This document shows positions 1 to 8,076 of a DNA stretch of 64,000 bases, piece by piece. Where the stretch lies: positions 124,001 to 188,000 of the forward strand of contig CAXXJI010000007.1 of NCBI GenBank assembly GCA_963666035.2. The letters are read 5' to 3'. A program made the translations under genes and the position numbers. The DNA comes from CALMFG01 sp963666035. GTDB taxonomy: Bacteria; Bacillota; Clostridia; Christensenellales; CALMFG01. Positions within the stretch are counted from its first letter, which is position 1. The number at the start of each line of letters is the position of its first letter. The notes beneath the pieces were generated by a model, which saw nothing but the letters and a program-made list of their open reading frames with translations, was not told the origin of the DNA and did no database searches.

Positions 1-1
1 A

Positions 2-304
2 TCACCCTGCCCGCCCGTTATTTTAGGAGTCGGTATCGGCGGTACGATGGAAAAAGCGGCGATTATGGCCAAACGTCAGCTCCTGCGGGATTTAAATGAT
101 TTGAACGAAGATACAGCACTTGCGGCGTTGGAAGCGGAGCTTCGCGGCATCGCCAACAGTCAGGGTATGGGGGCCATGGGCTTTCCCGGGGATATCTATT
201 GCCTCGGCGTCAAGATCGGGACTTTTCCGACACATTTGGCGGGGATGCCGGCGGCTATCAACTTTAACTGCCATGCGGCACGGCATGCGTCGGCGGAGAT
301 ATAG
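2..304 (+). CDS. Fumarate hydratase class I, alpha subunit (C-terminal part)
   Basis: This is the last 100 residues of a gene that begins before the window. The visible part opens with a CPP motif followed by GVGIGGT, which is the C-terminal signature of the alpha subunit of the oxygen-labile [4Fe-4S] fumarate/tartrate hydratases. In this family the CPP cysteine is a cluster ligand. The enzyme interconverts fumarate and L-malate in the cytoplasm. The beta subunit follows after 6 bases, so the two are translated from one message as in other anaerobes. The frame is open to the window edge. Tartrate dehydratase is the only close alternative; the context does not separate them. Confidence 0.9.
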   Translation, partial: SPCPPVILGVGIGGTMEKAAIMAKRQLLRDLNDLNEDTALAALEAELRGIANSQGMGAMGFPGDIYCLGVKIGTFPTHLAGMPAAINFNCHAARHASAEI

Positions 305-310
305 AACAAG

Positions 311-832
311 ATGAAGAGGATCACATTACCGATTAAAAAAAGCGAGATTGAACACCTCTCTATCGGCGATGAGGTGTTGCTTTCGGGCAGAATCTACACC
401 GCACGGGACGCGGCACATCAGAGAATGAAAATCGCGTTAGAAAAAGGAGAACCATTACCGATTGCGGTGAAAGACGCGTGCATCTACTACGCCGGCCCGA
501 CACCGGCACCGCCGGAGGAGATGATCGGCGCCTGCGGGCCCACCACTTCCAGCCGAATGGACGCATATGCACCAGCGCTTTATGATTTGGGGCTGAATTG
601 TGTGATTGGCAAAGGGTCGATCAGCGATGATGTGAAATGTGCGCTTATGCGAAACGGTGCGGTATATTTTGCGGCGACAGGCGGCGCGGGTGCGCTGATC
701 GCTAAATCGGTTTTGTCACTGCAGGAGATCGCATATCAGGATTTAGGACCCGAATCGATCAAAATGCTGGAAGTGAAAGATATGCCGGTGATTGTGGCAG
801 TGATTCGGGACGAAAACATATATAATAAATAA
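311..832 (+). CDS. Fumarate hydratase class I, beta subunit
   Basis: A 173-residue protein of the usual length for the separate beta subunit of class I fumarase. It contains the family motifs SGRIYTARDAAHQRM near residue 26 and GPTTSSRMD near residue 77, which build the substrate pocket together with the alpha subunit. It forms a heteromer with the product of the gene 6 bases upstream, and the pair acts in the reductive or oxidative branch of the TCA cycle. The next gene starts 28 bases downstream and may be read from the same transcript. Fumarate and tartrate specificity cannot be separated by eye. Confidence 0.9.
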   Translation: MKRITLPIKKSEIEHLSIGDEVLLSGRIYTARDAAHQRMKIALEKGEPLPIAVKDACIYYAGPTPAPPEEMIGACGPTTSSRMDAYAPALYDLGLNCVIGKGSISDDVKCALMRNGAVYFAATGGAGALIAKSVLSLQEIAYQDLGPESIKMLEVKDMPVIVAVIRDENIYNK

Positions 833-860
833 AACGGGGTAAAGGGGTTTTAAAAAAGCG

Positions 861-2426
861 ATGAAAAGGATTAGAGGCGTTGCGCTGGTATTGTTTTTGG
901 CACTGCTGATACTTTGTACCGTGTCGATTATCAACATCAATACCAAGGCGTTTGCTGACGAAACAAAAACCGTGGTGTTCAACAGCAGCGGTCAGAAGAT
1001 TTACGGCACGTACGTTCAGGGGGATTTAAATCTGGACAGAGGGGTCATATTGCTGCATGATGAAGGCAAGGACAAAACCAGCATGACCGCACTGGCGTCT
1101 GCATTAAACCGCGAAGGATATACCGTATTCTATTATGATCTGCCGGGTCATGGGGAGTCGGACGGGGTTTTCAGCACGGACTTATATACTGATAATTATC
1201 TGGAAAACACGCTGGATAAAGCGATGGATAAGCTGATACGCATCAGCGGGATGGAGCCCGAAGACATCATTTTGGTCGGCGAAGGGCTTGGTGCACGCTG
1301 TGCGCTGAAGTATGTTTCTCAGTATAACACAGGGCAGGAGCTGTACCTGATCCAGCCGTTTACCGCACGTTCAGATACTGATTTGATTTCGGATGAGCTG
1401 ATGACACTGAGTGAGACCAGCCGGGTGCTGGTACTGTATTCCGGCTTAAACAAAGATTATTGTAACTATCTGGCACCGATTTTGTATAATGGCCTGACCA
1501 ATGAAACCTTGAAAACTGAGCAGGCACGTAATATCAGTCTATCGGGTATGGTGGAATTTGATAAACTGGATTATGCAATTCCGGGACTTGAGCAGTCATC
1601 CAACGCCTATATAAAAAAGATCGTGTTTAAAGTGGCGGCGAACAGCAACCGGGAGATCAAGGACGATTATTTCAATACCCGTTCGATTCTATTTTTCCTT
1701 GTGATGTTCAGCATGATGGCACTGATCTATTTCCTGGGCAAAGCGTTTGCGCCATCCGTGCGTGTCAGCCGAAAGGAAAAATCGCCCTATGGTTTCGGGC
1801 TGAAACGCCTGCTGCTTTCGGTGGCGGTAATCGGGCTATATTTATTGTTTAAGTTCTATTATGCAGATCGCATGGTTTATCATATCGTTCCGTTCTATGA
1901 TGACGTGCTTGTTATTTTTTTGGCTTATATGCTGACCGGTCTGCATGAACTAAAGTTTAGAAAAGTCATTCATACCGGCGACACAGCGCTGGGCGGCGGC
2001 TTTGCCTTTTTTATCGGTTTTCTGTTTTCGGTGGGTGTTTTGTTCTGGTCACTGGCCGGATTCACCGGATTTCATGTGTTTAAGACCAAATGGTTCTATC
2101 TCGGAGTTTCGGTTATTATCTCATGGCTCGCATTCTACTTTTATACGCTGGAATTTGGTGTGATGTATATGAAGGGTGCGTCTGAGCGCGGTCAGCGCTA
2201 TCTTATTCGTTTGACGTTTATGGTGCCCTTCATCATGCTGTTTATTCTGGGCTGGCTGAACGGCGGCGGCAGCTTATACCGTATGGGTCTGCAGTTTGGC
2301 CTGATCTGGTTTTGCCTGAACTATGCAGAAAGTCTGCAACGCGTGGGCAACAATATGCCGGTTTCCGCGCTGTTTCCGGCGCTGCTATACGGCTTCATAT
2401 CCGTTAGTTTCAGTGTGATGATTTAA
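861..2426 (+). CDS. Membrane-anchored alpha/beta-hydrolase-fold protein lacking the nucleophile serine
   Basis: A 521-residue protein in three parts. Residues 1-32 look like a Sec signal ending in KAFA. Residues about 36-265 read as an alpha/beta-hydrolase fold: GVILLHDEG near 61-69, YYDLPGHGESDG near 91-102, and a nucleophile-elbow position at 139-144. Residues about 274-521 carry roughly eight hydrophobic membrane segments. The elbow reads VGEGLG where active enzymes have GxSxG, so the catalytic serine is replaced by glycine at residue 142. The hydrolase domain should face outside the membrane. It follows the fumarase genes by 28 bases and ends at a terminator. I do not recognise the C-terminal membrane domain. 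A role in binding rather than hydrolysis is an inference. Confidence 0.7.
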   Translation: MKRIRGVALVLFLALLILCTVSIININTKAFADETKTVVFNSSGQKIYGTYVQGDLNLDRGVILLHDEGKDKTSMTALASALNREGYTVFYYDLPGHGESDGVFSTDLYTDNYLENTLDKAMDKLIRISGMEPEDIILVGEGLGARCALKYVSQYNTGQELYLIQPFTARSDTDLISDELMTLSETSRVLVLYSGLNKDYCNYLAPILYNGLTNETLKTEQARNISLSGMVEFDKLDYAIPGLEQSSNAYIKKIVFKVAANSNREIKDDYFNTRSILFFLVMFSMMALIYFLGKAFAPSVRVSRKEKSPYGFGLKRLLLSVAVIGLYLLFKFYYADRMVYHIVPFYDDVLVIFLAYMLTGLHELKFRKVIHTGDTALGGGFAFFIGFLFSVGVLFWSLAGFTGFHVFKTKWFYLGVSVIISWLAFYFYTLEFGVMYMKGASERGQRYLIRLTFMVPFIMLFILGWLNGGGSLYRMGLQFGLIWFCLNYAESLQRVGNNMPVSALFPALLYGFISVSFSVMI

Positions 2427-2435
2427 AGCAAAAAG

Positions 2436-2479
2436 AAAAAAGCGCATTGTGAGAGAAAATTCTCAAATGCGCTTTTTTT
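2436..2479. terminator. Bidirectional rho-independent terminator
   Basis: A long hairpin (AAAAGCGCATT... pairing with AATGCGCTTTT) has an A-run on the left and a T-run on the right. It can therefore end both the rightward hydrolase-like gene and the leftward alaS, which meet here. Confidence 0.85.
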
Positions 2480-2481
2480 GT

Positions 2482-4278
2482 TTATTCAGCGATTAATACT
2501 GCTTTGATTCTACGGACACCAGCCGAAGAGGACTGTTCCTTCTGGATGACAAATTTCCCAAGATCTCCGGTATTTTTGGCGTGCGGCCCGCCGCAGATCT
2601 CTTTGGAATAATCGCCCATGGTATATACTTTGACGATGTTGCCGTATTTGTCATCGAATACGCCGACAGCGCCTTGCGCTTTGGCTTCGTCTACACTCAT
2701 CTCCTCAATCGTGATGGGGATTTTTTTGGCAATCGCCGCGTTGACGATATCTTCCACCTGCTTTAATTCTTCGGGCGTCACTTTGCGTTCAAACCCAAAG
2801 TCAAAACGCAGACGTTCGGGGGTGATGTTGGAACCCATCTGTTTTACTTCGCTTCCCAAGACCTTGCCAAGCGCATCATGCATCAGGTGCGTCGCGGTAT
2901 GCAGTTTGGCGGTGACTTCGCTGGTATCGGCCAAACCGCCTTTGAAGCGTTGTTCCGCACCGGCGGCCGAAACCTTTTGGTGCTGTTCAAACGCTTCGTT
3001 AAAGCCCGCTTCGTCCACAGTATAGTTTTTTTCCTTGGCCAGCTCTAATGTGAATTCCAGCGGGAAGCCAAAAGTGTCGTAGAGATGGAATGCGGCTTTC
3101 CCGTCGATTTTTTTATCATCCAACCGTTCAATCAGCTTATCAAATTCTTTTAAGCCTTGGCGGATAGTGCGCTGGAAGCGCTGCTCCTCTTTGTCTAGCT
3201 CATCTAAAATTCGGTTTTCGTTATCTATCAGTTCAGGATATGCGCTCTTATATTGCTCGATCACAGCTGATGCGATATCTTTTAAACTGCCTTCTGCAAT
3301 GCCCATCTGGAGTCCGTAACGAATAGCCCTCCGAATCAAACGGCGCAGGACGTAGCCCTGATCCACATTGGAAGGTGTAACGCCTCTCGGGTCGCCCAAA
3401 ATGAAGGTGGCGCAGCGGATATGGTCTGCGATGATGCGGAACGATTTTAATTCGTCATCGTTGGCTTCAGTATAAAACTTACCGCTTAATTCTTCAATTT
3501 TATCGATGATTTTTTCAAACACATCGGTGTCGTAAACGCTTTCTTTGCCCTGCAGGGTGGCGATGGTTCTGTCCAGCCCCATACCGGTATCGACGTTTGT
3601 CTGGGAAAGGGGCTCAAATCTGCCGTCTGCGGTTTTGTTGTACTGCATAAATACATCGTTCCAGATTTCAAGATATTTGCCGCAGGAACAGGAAGGATCG
3701 CAGTTTTCTCCGCAGGGCGCTTTGCCAGTATCAATGAACATCTCGGTGTCCGGACCGCAGGGACCGGTGGTTCCGGCAGGGCCCCACCAATTGTGCTTTT
3801 TATCCAAAAAGAAGATATGACTGTCTTCCACACCATGGTTTTTCCAAATCTCAGCCGATTCGGTATCCCGCGGCGCATTTTCATCACCGGCAAAACAGGT
3901 GAAATAAAGCATATCCTTGGGGATGCCAAGATATTTTTCACTGGTCAAAAACTCATAACTGAATGCGATTGCGTCCTTTTTAAAATAATCGCCCAACGAC
4001 CAGTTACCGAGCATCTCAAAAAAAGTACAGTGGCTGGCATCGCCAACATCATCAATGTCGCCGGTACGGATGCATTTTTGTACGTCCACCAGCCGTTTGC
4101 CCTCGGGATGTTTTTCGCCCAAAAGATAGGGCACCAGCGGATGCATGCCTGCGGTGGTGAAGAGCACAGTTGGGTCGTTTTCCGGAATCAGCGAGGAAGA
4201 AGGAATTACGGCATGCCCTTTTTCTCGGAAAAACTCCAGATACATCGTACGAAGCTGATCGGAAGTCAAGTGTTTCAT
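2482..4278 (-). CDS. alaS: Alanyl-tRNA synthetase, shortened form
   Basis: A class II synthetase that charges tRNA-Ala. The N-terminal catalytic core is clear: FFREKGHAVIPSSSLIP near residue 15, FTTAGMHP near 40, and FFEMLGNWSLGDYFKK near 86. A tRNA-recognition region follows. The editing site has HTATH near 459 and CGGPH near 563, the HxxxH and CxxxH zinc ligands. The protein is 598 residues, against about 870 in most bacteria. It stops right after the editing domain, so the oligomerisation and C-Ala domains are absent. The sequence also runs from the tRNA-binding region into the HTATH segment without the roughly 100-residue beta-barrel insert (no TPFYAESGG motif). The gene stands alone with its own promoter and an AGGAG site. 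The motif set leaves little doubt about function. Confidence 0.92.
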   Translation of the reverse strand: MKHLTSDQLRTMYLEFFREKGHAVIPSSSLIPENDPTVLFTTAGMHPLVPYLLGEKHPEGKRLVDVQKCIRTGDIDDVGDASHCTFFEMLGNWSLGDYFKKDAIAFSYEFLTSEKYLGIPKDMLYFTCFAGDENAPRDTESAEIWKNHGVEDSHIFFLDKKHNWWGPAGTTGPCGPDTEMFIDTGKAPCGENCDPSCSCGKYLEIWNDVFMQYNKTADGRFEPLSQTNVDTGMGLDRTIATLQGKESVYDTDVFEKIIDKIEELSGKFYTEANDDELKSFRIIADHIRCATFILGDPRGVTPSNVDQGYVLRRLIRRAIRYGLQMGIAEGSLKDIASAVIEQYKSAYPELIDNENRILDELDKEEQRFQRTIRQGLKEFDKLIERLDDKKIDGKAAFHLYDTFGFPLEFTLELAKEKNYTVDEAGFNEAFEQHQKVSAAGAEQRFKGGLADTSEVTAKLHTATHLMHDALGKVLGSEVKQMGSNITPERLRFDFGFERKVTPEELKQVEDIVNAAIAKKIPITIEEMSVDEAKAQGAVGVFDDKYGNIVKVYTMGDYSKEICGGPHAKNTGDLGKFVIQKEQSSSAGVRRIKAVLIAE

Positions 4279-4363
4279 CGGGTTTGTTCTCCTAAAATAT
4301 ATTAAAAATCATGTTAAAATGTTCGATTTTCGCCCAAAAAAATCGCTTTGCGCGTTGAAAGAA

Positions 4364-4393
4364 ATTATACAATAGACGATTGTAAAAAGTCAA
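4364..4393 (-). promoter_or_regulatory. Sigma-A promoter for alaS
   Basis: Read on the minus strand, TTGACT and TATAAT are separated by 18 bases. The start would fall near 4357, giving a leader of about 80 bases. That is too short for a T-box, and no T-box sequence is seen. The 320-base gap 4279-4598 holds this promoter and the divergent one for the next operon, and nothing else I can identify. Confidence 0.65.
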
Positions 4394-4523
4394 ACGGAGC
4401 TGCTGTTTTGGAGGCGAAACCAGATGTTTTTTGGGCTTGCACATTGTTTTAGGATTGTTCACTCTCCAATGTTTTCAAATGTGTTATCATTGAAAAGCGA
4501 ATGCTTTGGGTGTAGAATATTAG

Positions 4524-4552
4524 TTGCAAAGCGGCGGCTTTTTTTGTATGAT
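4524..4552 (+). promoter_or_regulatory. Sigma-A promoter for the hydrolase/dnaD/dnaI operon
   Basis: TTGCAA and TATGAT are separated by exactly 17 bases. They lie 47 bases before the ATG at 4599, which has an AAAGGTGG ribosome site. Confidence 0.6.
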
Positions 4553-4598
4553 GAAATGCATGCGAAAAGCAGAACTTTAGCGGAAAGGTGGAAAAGCG

Positions 4599-5534
4599 AT
4601 GTTTGAGCCAAAAAAAGAAGGCAAATTCGTCAATGCGCAGAATACCGGCAAATATATCGATGTTTCCATTGTTTTAGAAGAATATAAGAATGAGCGTAAA
4701 GCGGAGGAGTTTGAGCAGGTTTTTACGCTGCATTACCACGACCACGGCCATGGCGAGCCGGTGGTGTTTGTGCACGGCGCGTTTTCCAGCGCCTACACGT
4801 TTAGAAAAACCATGTTCCATCTGGCGAGCAAAGGCTTTAGGACGATAACGCCGGATCTTATTGGATGCGGGTTTTCGGAAAAGCCGGATATCTTTTATTC
4901 GGTTGAAGACCAGGGCGTTTTTTTAGAGGCGCTGATCAATACTTTGGGGCTGGAGAAAGTCACCTTTGTGGCGCAGGCTGAAGGGGCTGCGTACGCGCTG
5001 GATGTGGCGCTTCGTTTGCCGAACCGTGTGGATCGGTTGGTGCTTATCTCGCCCGGCGGCATCAATATGAGCTATCCTTTTGGTTTAAAAGCCATGGCGA
5101 CTTTTGCGGGAAAAACGTTTGCGCGGCTGTTTTTTCGCCCGCGTATGATGGAACATTTTTTGAAAGAAGCTTTTTTTGACAAAACCAAAGTGACACCGAG
5201 GATGGTCAAAAATTACTTTATTCAATATCGCGACCCGTTGGCTAAACGGATTTTACAAAAGATGCTGGCACACTATGACGATTCTGAAGTGATTGAGCAT
5301 TTAAATATGCTGGAGCATAAAACACTAATTCTTTGGGGAATGGACGATGCGTATCATTCCGAAGAGATCATCGAGTTTTTTAATACAGGCATCGAAAACG
5401 CGCACCTAATGCAGATTCGAAATGCAGGATTTCTGCTTCATGAGGAAAAATATGAGCGGTTTAATGATGTGCTGGTTAAGTTCTTAAACTGGCAGAAGTT
5501 TGAGATTGAACCCGAAGAGGAAAACAACACTTAA
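4599..5534 (+). CDS. Alpha/beta-hydrolase-fold protein with degenerate catalytic triad
   Basis: A 311-residue cytoplasmic protein with a plain alpha/beta-hydrolase layout: FVHGAFSSAY near residue 57 (oxyanion region), DLIGCGFSEKP near 86, and LILWGMDD near 243 (acid region). The nucleophile elbow, which should read GxSxG, is AQAEG at 125-129, so alanine 127 sits in place of serine. The catalytic histidine of the usual AGHFLHEE motif is phenylalanine 278 (AGFLLHEE). Only the acidic position remains. The protein is probably not a hydrolase. It is first in an operon with a DnaD-type protein 33 bases downstream and a DnaC/DnaI-type loader. Whether it has a link to replication is unknown. Confidence 0.75.
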   Translation: MFEPKKEGKFVNAQNTGKYIDVSIVLEEYKNERKAEEFEQVFTLHYHDHGHGEPVVFVHGAFSSAYTFRKTMFHLASKGFRTITPDLIGCGFSEKPDIFYSVEDQGVFLEALINTLGLEKVTFVAQAEGAAYALDVALRLPNRVDRLVLISPGGINMSYPFGLKAMATFAGKTFARLFFRPRMMEHFLKEAFFDKTKVTPRMVKNYFIQYRDPLAKRILQKMLAHYDDSEVIEHLNMLEHKTLILWGMDDAYHSEEIIEFFNTGIENAHLMQIRNAGFLLHEEKYERFNDVLVKFLNWQKFEIEPEEENNT

Positions 5535-5547
5535 GAAAGGATTTGCG

Positions 5548-5571
5548 ATGGCGCTCCCATCCAAAAAATGA
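5548..5571 (+). other. Seven-codon reading frame overlapping the dnaD-type start
   Basis: A GAAAGG ribosome site at 5535-5540 is correctly spaced for the ATG at 5548, which opens a tiny frame (MALPSKK). This frame stops in TGA overlapping the ATG at 5568. The ATG at 5568 itself has no close ribosome site. Either this is a leader peptide coupling translation to the downstream gene, or the run of six A residues has lost one base. In the second case the true protein starts MALPSKKMIM. Confidence 0.45.
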
Positions 5572-6983
5572 TTATGACCTTCGCAAATTCCAACCATACC
5601 ATCGAAATTCCAAGTTCATTGATTGAAGAACATCTCCCATACGCGCCCGGCGATTTTGTCAAAGTCTATCTGGTGGTGTGTTATTTTGCTGCTTATAAAA
5701 AACCGTTGGTTTCGGAAATTGCAAACCGTTTGAACACGCGGGAGACCGAGATTATCACCGCGCTGGAGTATTGGCAGGGCAAGGGTGTTCTGACAATTAG
5801 AAATGAAGCCGAGACCTGGGTGGAACTAAAGGAAACGCAAGGTTCCGGCAAACAACGTTCCAGTCAGTTATATACCGACAAAGACTATAATGACGCCCTG
5901 CAAAAGCTGTTTGGCACACATATTTTAAAAACCAGCGAGTTCGAACTGATTTATGACTGGACAGATGTGCTGCATCTGCCAAAAGAAGTCGCTATGATGG
6001 TGATTGAGTATTCCGTTTCACGGAAAGGCCGCGGCGTGAACATTAGCTATATGAATGCGGTGGCCAAAAGCTGGGCAGAAAAAGGGATTGATAGTGTGGA
6101 AGAAGCGATGGCTGAGATTGATCGGTATGAGCGTATCAGCGGCGGCGCCAACCGCGTACTGAAATTCATTGGGGCCTCAGGCAGACTCCCAAGCCAGCCC
6201 GAGATGGCGCTTTATCAAAAATGGACTATGGACTGGGGGTTCAGTCAGGACGCGATTTTAACCGCGATCGGTGATATTTCGGCCACGGTCAACCCTAGTT
6301 TTAACTATATTGACAGTGTTTTAGAAAACTTAAAAAGCAAAGGCGCTACGACATCCCGCAAAGTCAGCGAAGCCAAGGAAAACGATGGCAAGAAGCGAAG
6401 TGAGGCCAAAGAATTGCTGACCATGCTGGGCTTAAAGATAACTCCGCCCAATATTAAGAAAATTGCGGTGCTGAAAGACATTTGCAAAAATGAAGCAGTC
6501 TTAACGCTGGCCTTCGGAGAAGCGGCCAAGCGGCAGACACCCAGCCTGAATTATGTCAAAACGGTTCTGGAAAGTTGGCAGGAAAAAGGATTGACGACCA
6601 AAGCCGAAGTAGCCGAGTACCTGACTGGACGGAACGACTTTCAAAAAAGCGCTTACGCAATGTATAAGAAAGCTGGAATGAAAACCACACTGAATGAGGC
6701 ACACTTTGAGGCCTATCTTAAATGGACAAGCGAGGACGCTTTTGCGCCAGATTTGCTGACGGCAGTGGCCGAGGCCAGCCGGAGCGCCAATAACCCGTTC
6801 CAGTATATGAAAAAAGTGCTGGAGAACTTAAAAGAAAAGGGGATTCTGACAAAAAAAGCGTTTGAGAATCAATCCGCCGCAAAGCCCGTTGGAGATGCGG
6901 CGATCCGACAGAGAACATATTCGGCGGAGGATTTTCAGTCCGTTCTGGATGAGCTGGATTTTGAAACGGAGGCTGACCGATGA
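5568..6983 (+). CDS. DnaD/DnaB_2-domain replication protein with four tandem repeats
   Basis: A 471-residue protein related to DnaD/DnaB primosome proteins of Bacillota. Residues 1-85 look like the N-terminal winged-helix region (VKVYLVVCYFAAYKKPLVSEIANRL). Four copies of the DnaB_2-type domain then follow, at about 107-185, 190-262, 274-345 and 350-425. Each closes with a motif of the form F/LxYxxxVLExxxxKGxxT. Typical DnaD has one copy. The gene overlaps the next one, a DnaC/DnaI-type loader, by ATGA. This pairing supports a role in loading the replicative helicase at origins or restarted forks. The start is uncertain, as described in the neighbouring leader entry. Confidence 0.8.
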   Translation: MIMTFANSNHTIEIPSSLIEEHLPYAPGDFVKVYLVVCYFAAYKKPLVSEIANRLNTRETEIITALEYWQGKGVLTIRNEAETWVELKETQGSGKQRSSQLYTDKDYNDALQKLFGTHILKTSEFELIYDWTDVLHLPKEVAMMVIEYSVSRKGRGVNISYMNAVAKSWAEKGIDSVEEAMAEIDRYERISGGANRVLKFIGASGRLPSQPEMALYQKWTMDWGFSQDAILTAIGDISATVNPSFNYIDSVLENLKSKGATTSRKVSEAKENDGKKRSEAKELLTMLGLKITPPNIKKIAVLKDICKNEAVLTLAFGEAAKRQTPSLNYVKTVLESWQEKGLTTKAEVAEYLTGRNDFQKSAYAMYKKAGMKTTLNEAHFEAYLKWTSEDAFAPDLLTAVAEASRSANNPFQYMKKVLENLKEKGILTKKAFENQSAAKPVGDAAIRQRTYSAEDFQSVLDELDFETEADR

Positions 6984-7927
6984 GCAGGGCACATGACAGC
7001 GTCAAAGCGCGCTATCAGCAGATAGCGCATCGCCAGACCGAGCAGCTTCGTGAAGCGCGCGAGACAATATACGCCGCCGTACCCGATTTTGAGGCGCTGG
7101 AGCGCAGGCTTTTGCAGGTTAACCTGGATATTCTGGGAAGCGGGCTTGATAAACGGTTGGATCGCAAAGCCTTGATCCAGGAGCGCGATCAGCTGGTTTT
7201 AGATGTTCAGAAGTTATTAACGCAAAACGGGTTTAAAACGGATGCGCTGGAACAAAAGTTCGAATGCGAACGCTGTCAGGATACCGGCATCACGCCTGTT
7301 GGGAGACGGTGCGAGTGCTATTATCGTTACCTTTTGGAGGAAAGTATCAAGGACAGCGGCTTGCCCGAAAACAGGGGCACTTTTGAAGCGTTTGATGCCG
7401 AGGTGTTCAGCGCGGATAAAGGCGAAGAGAAGGTCAGCCAACGACAGTATATGCTGGGGCTAAGGGAGCGGTGTGAAAAGTACTCTGACGAAGCGTTAAA
7501 CAGTAATATCAAAAACCTGATTTTGATGGGCAGTGCCGGTACAGGGAAAAGCTATCTTACACAGGCAGTGGTCAATCGCGTGCTGAAAAACGGAGGGCTA
7601 GCACTATACGTCACAGCAAATCGGTTGTTCTCTGCGTTTTATAGTCATCGTTTGGGGGAAGAAGTGGACCTGGAAAGCTATTATGATGTACCGCTGTTGG
7701 CGATTGATGACCTCGGAACCGAGATTATGACCAAAAACGTGACCATTGAATATTTCTATAATCTTATTAATGAACGGGAAACGCGGGGGAACGCCACGGT
7801 CATCGCTACCAATCTTGACCCACAGAGTTTTGTTGCGCGCTATGGCGACCGAATCTATTCTCGCCTGTTTTCAAAAACGTCGGCTAAGTATCTTATTCCG
7901 TCAGCTTACCCGGACGTCCGAAAATAG
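6980..7927 (+). CDS. DnaC/DnaI-type helicase loader ATPase
   Basis: A 315-residue AAA+ ATPase of the DnaC/DnaI family, which places the replicative helicase DnaB on DNA. A zinc-binding pattern CERCQDTG...RCEC lies near residues 90-111, as in DnaI-type loaders. The P-loop GSAGTGKS is near 184 and the Walker B segment LLAIDDLG is near 236. A sensor region with NLDPQSF and SRLFSK follows. IstB transposition helpers share this core but lack the zinc pattern, and no transposase is nearby. The gene overlaps the DnaD-type gene by four bases and is the last of its operon. Confidence 0.85.
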   Translation: MSRAHDSVKARYQQIAHRQTEQLREARETIYAAVPDFEALERRLLQVNLDILGSGLDKRLDRKALIQERDQLVLDVQKLLTQNGFKTDALEQKFECERCQDTGITPVGRRCECYYRYLLEESIKDSGLPENRGTFEAFDAEVFSADKGEEKVSQRQYMLGLRERCEKYSDEALNSNIKNLILMGSAGTGKSYLTQAVVNRVLKNGGLALYVTANRLFSAFYSHRLGEEVDLESYYDVPLLAIDDLGTEIMTKNVTIEYFYNLINERETRGNATVIATNLDPQSFVARYGDRIYSRLFSKTSAKYLIPSAYPDVRK

Positions 7928-7954
7928 GCTATTAAATTAATACCATGAATTGTG

Positions 7955-7978
7955 AAAAGAGCTTTTGCTCTTTTTTTA
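7955..7978 (+). terminator. Rho-independent terminator after the helicase-loader operon
   Basis: AAAGAGC and GCTCTTT form a short stem around a T-rich loop, followed by seven T residues. Confidence 0.8.
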
Positions 7979-7986
7979 TTTGTGTG

Positions 7987-8015
7987 TTGTTAAAATGTAA
8001 GATAATTGCTATGAT
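7987..8015 (+). promoter_or_regulatory. Sigma-A promoter for the GT39-type gene
   Basis: TTGTTA and TATGAT are separated by 17 bases, about 60 bases before the chosen ATG at 8077. Confidence 0.55.
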
Positions 8016-8076
8016 TGAAACAGTTACTATTCCGGGAGATTTTGAAATACGTTAGAATTTGGAGGTTGGTCTTAAA

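Noticed and set aside
4279..4363. T-box riboswitch before alaS
   Set aside because: The leader is only about 80 bases and lacks the T-box sequence and a terminator/antiterminator pair.
4424..4606. A 60-codon plus-strand frame upstream of the hydrolase-like gene
   Set aside because: It contains the promoter and overlaps the start of the real gene; no ribosome site.
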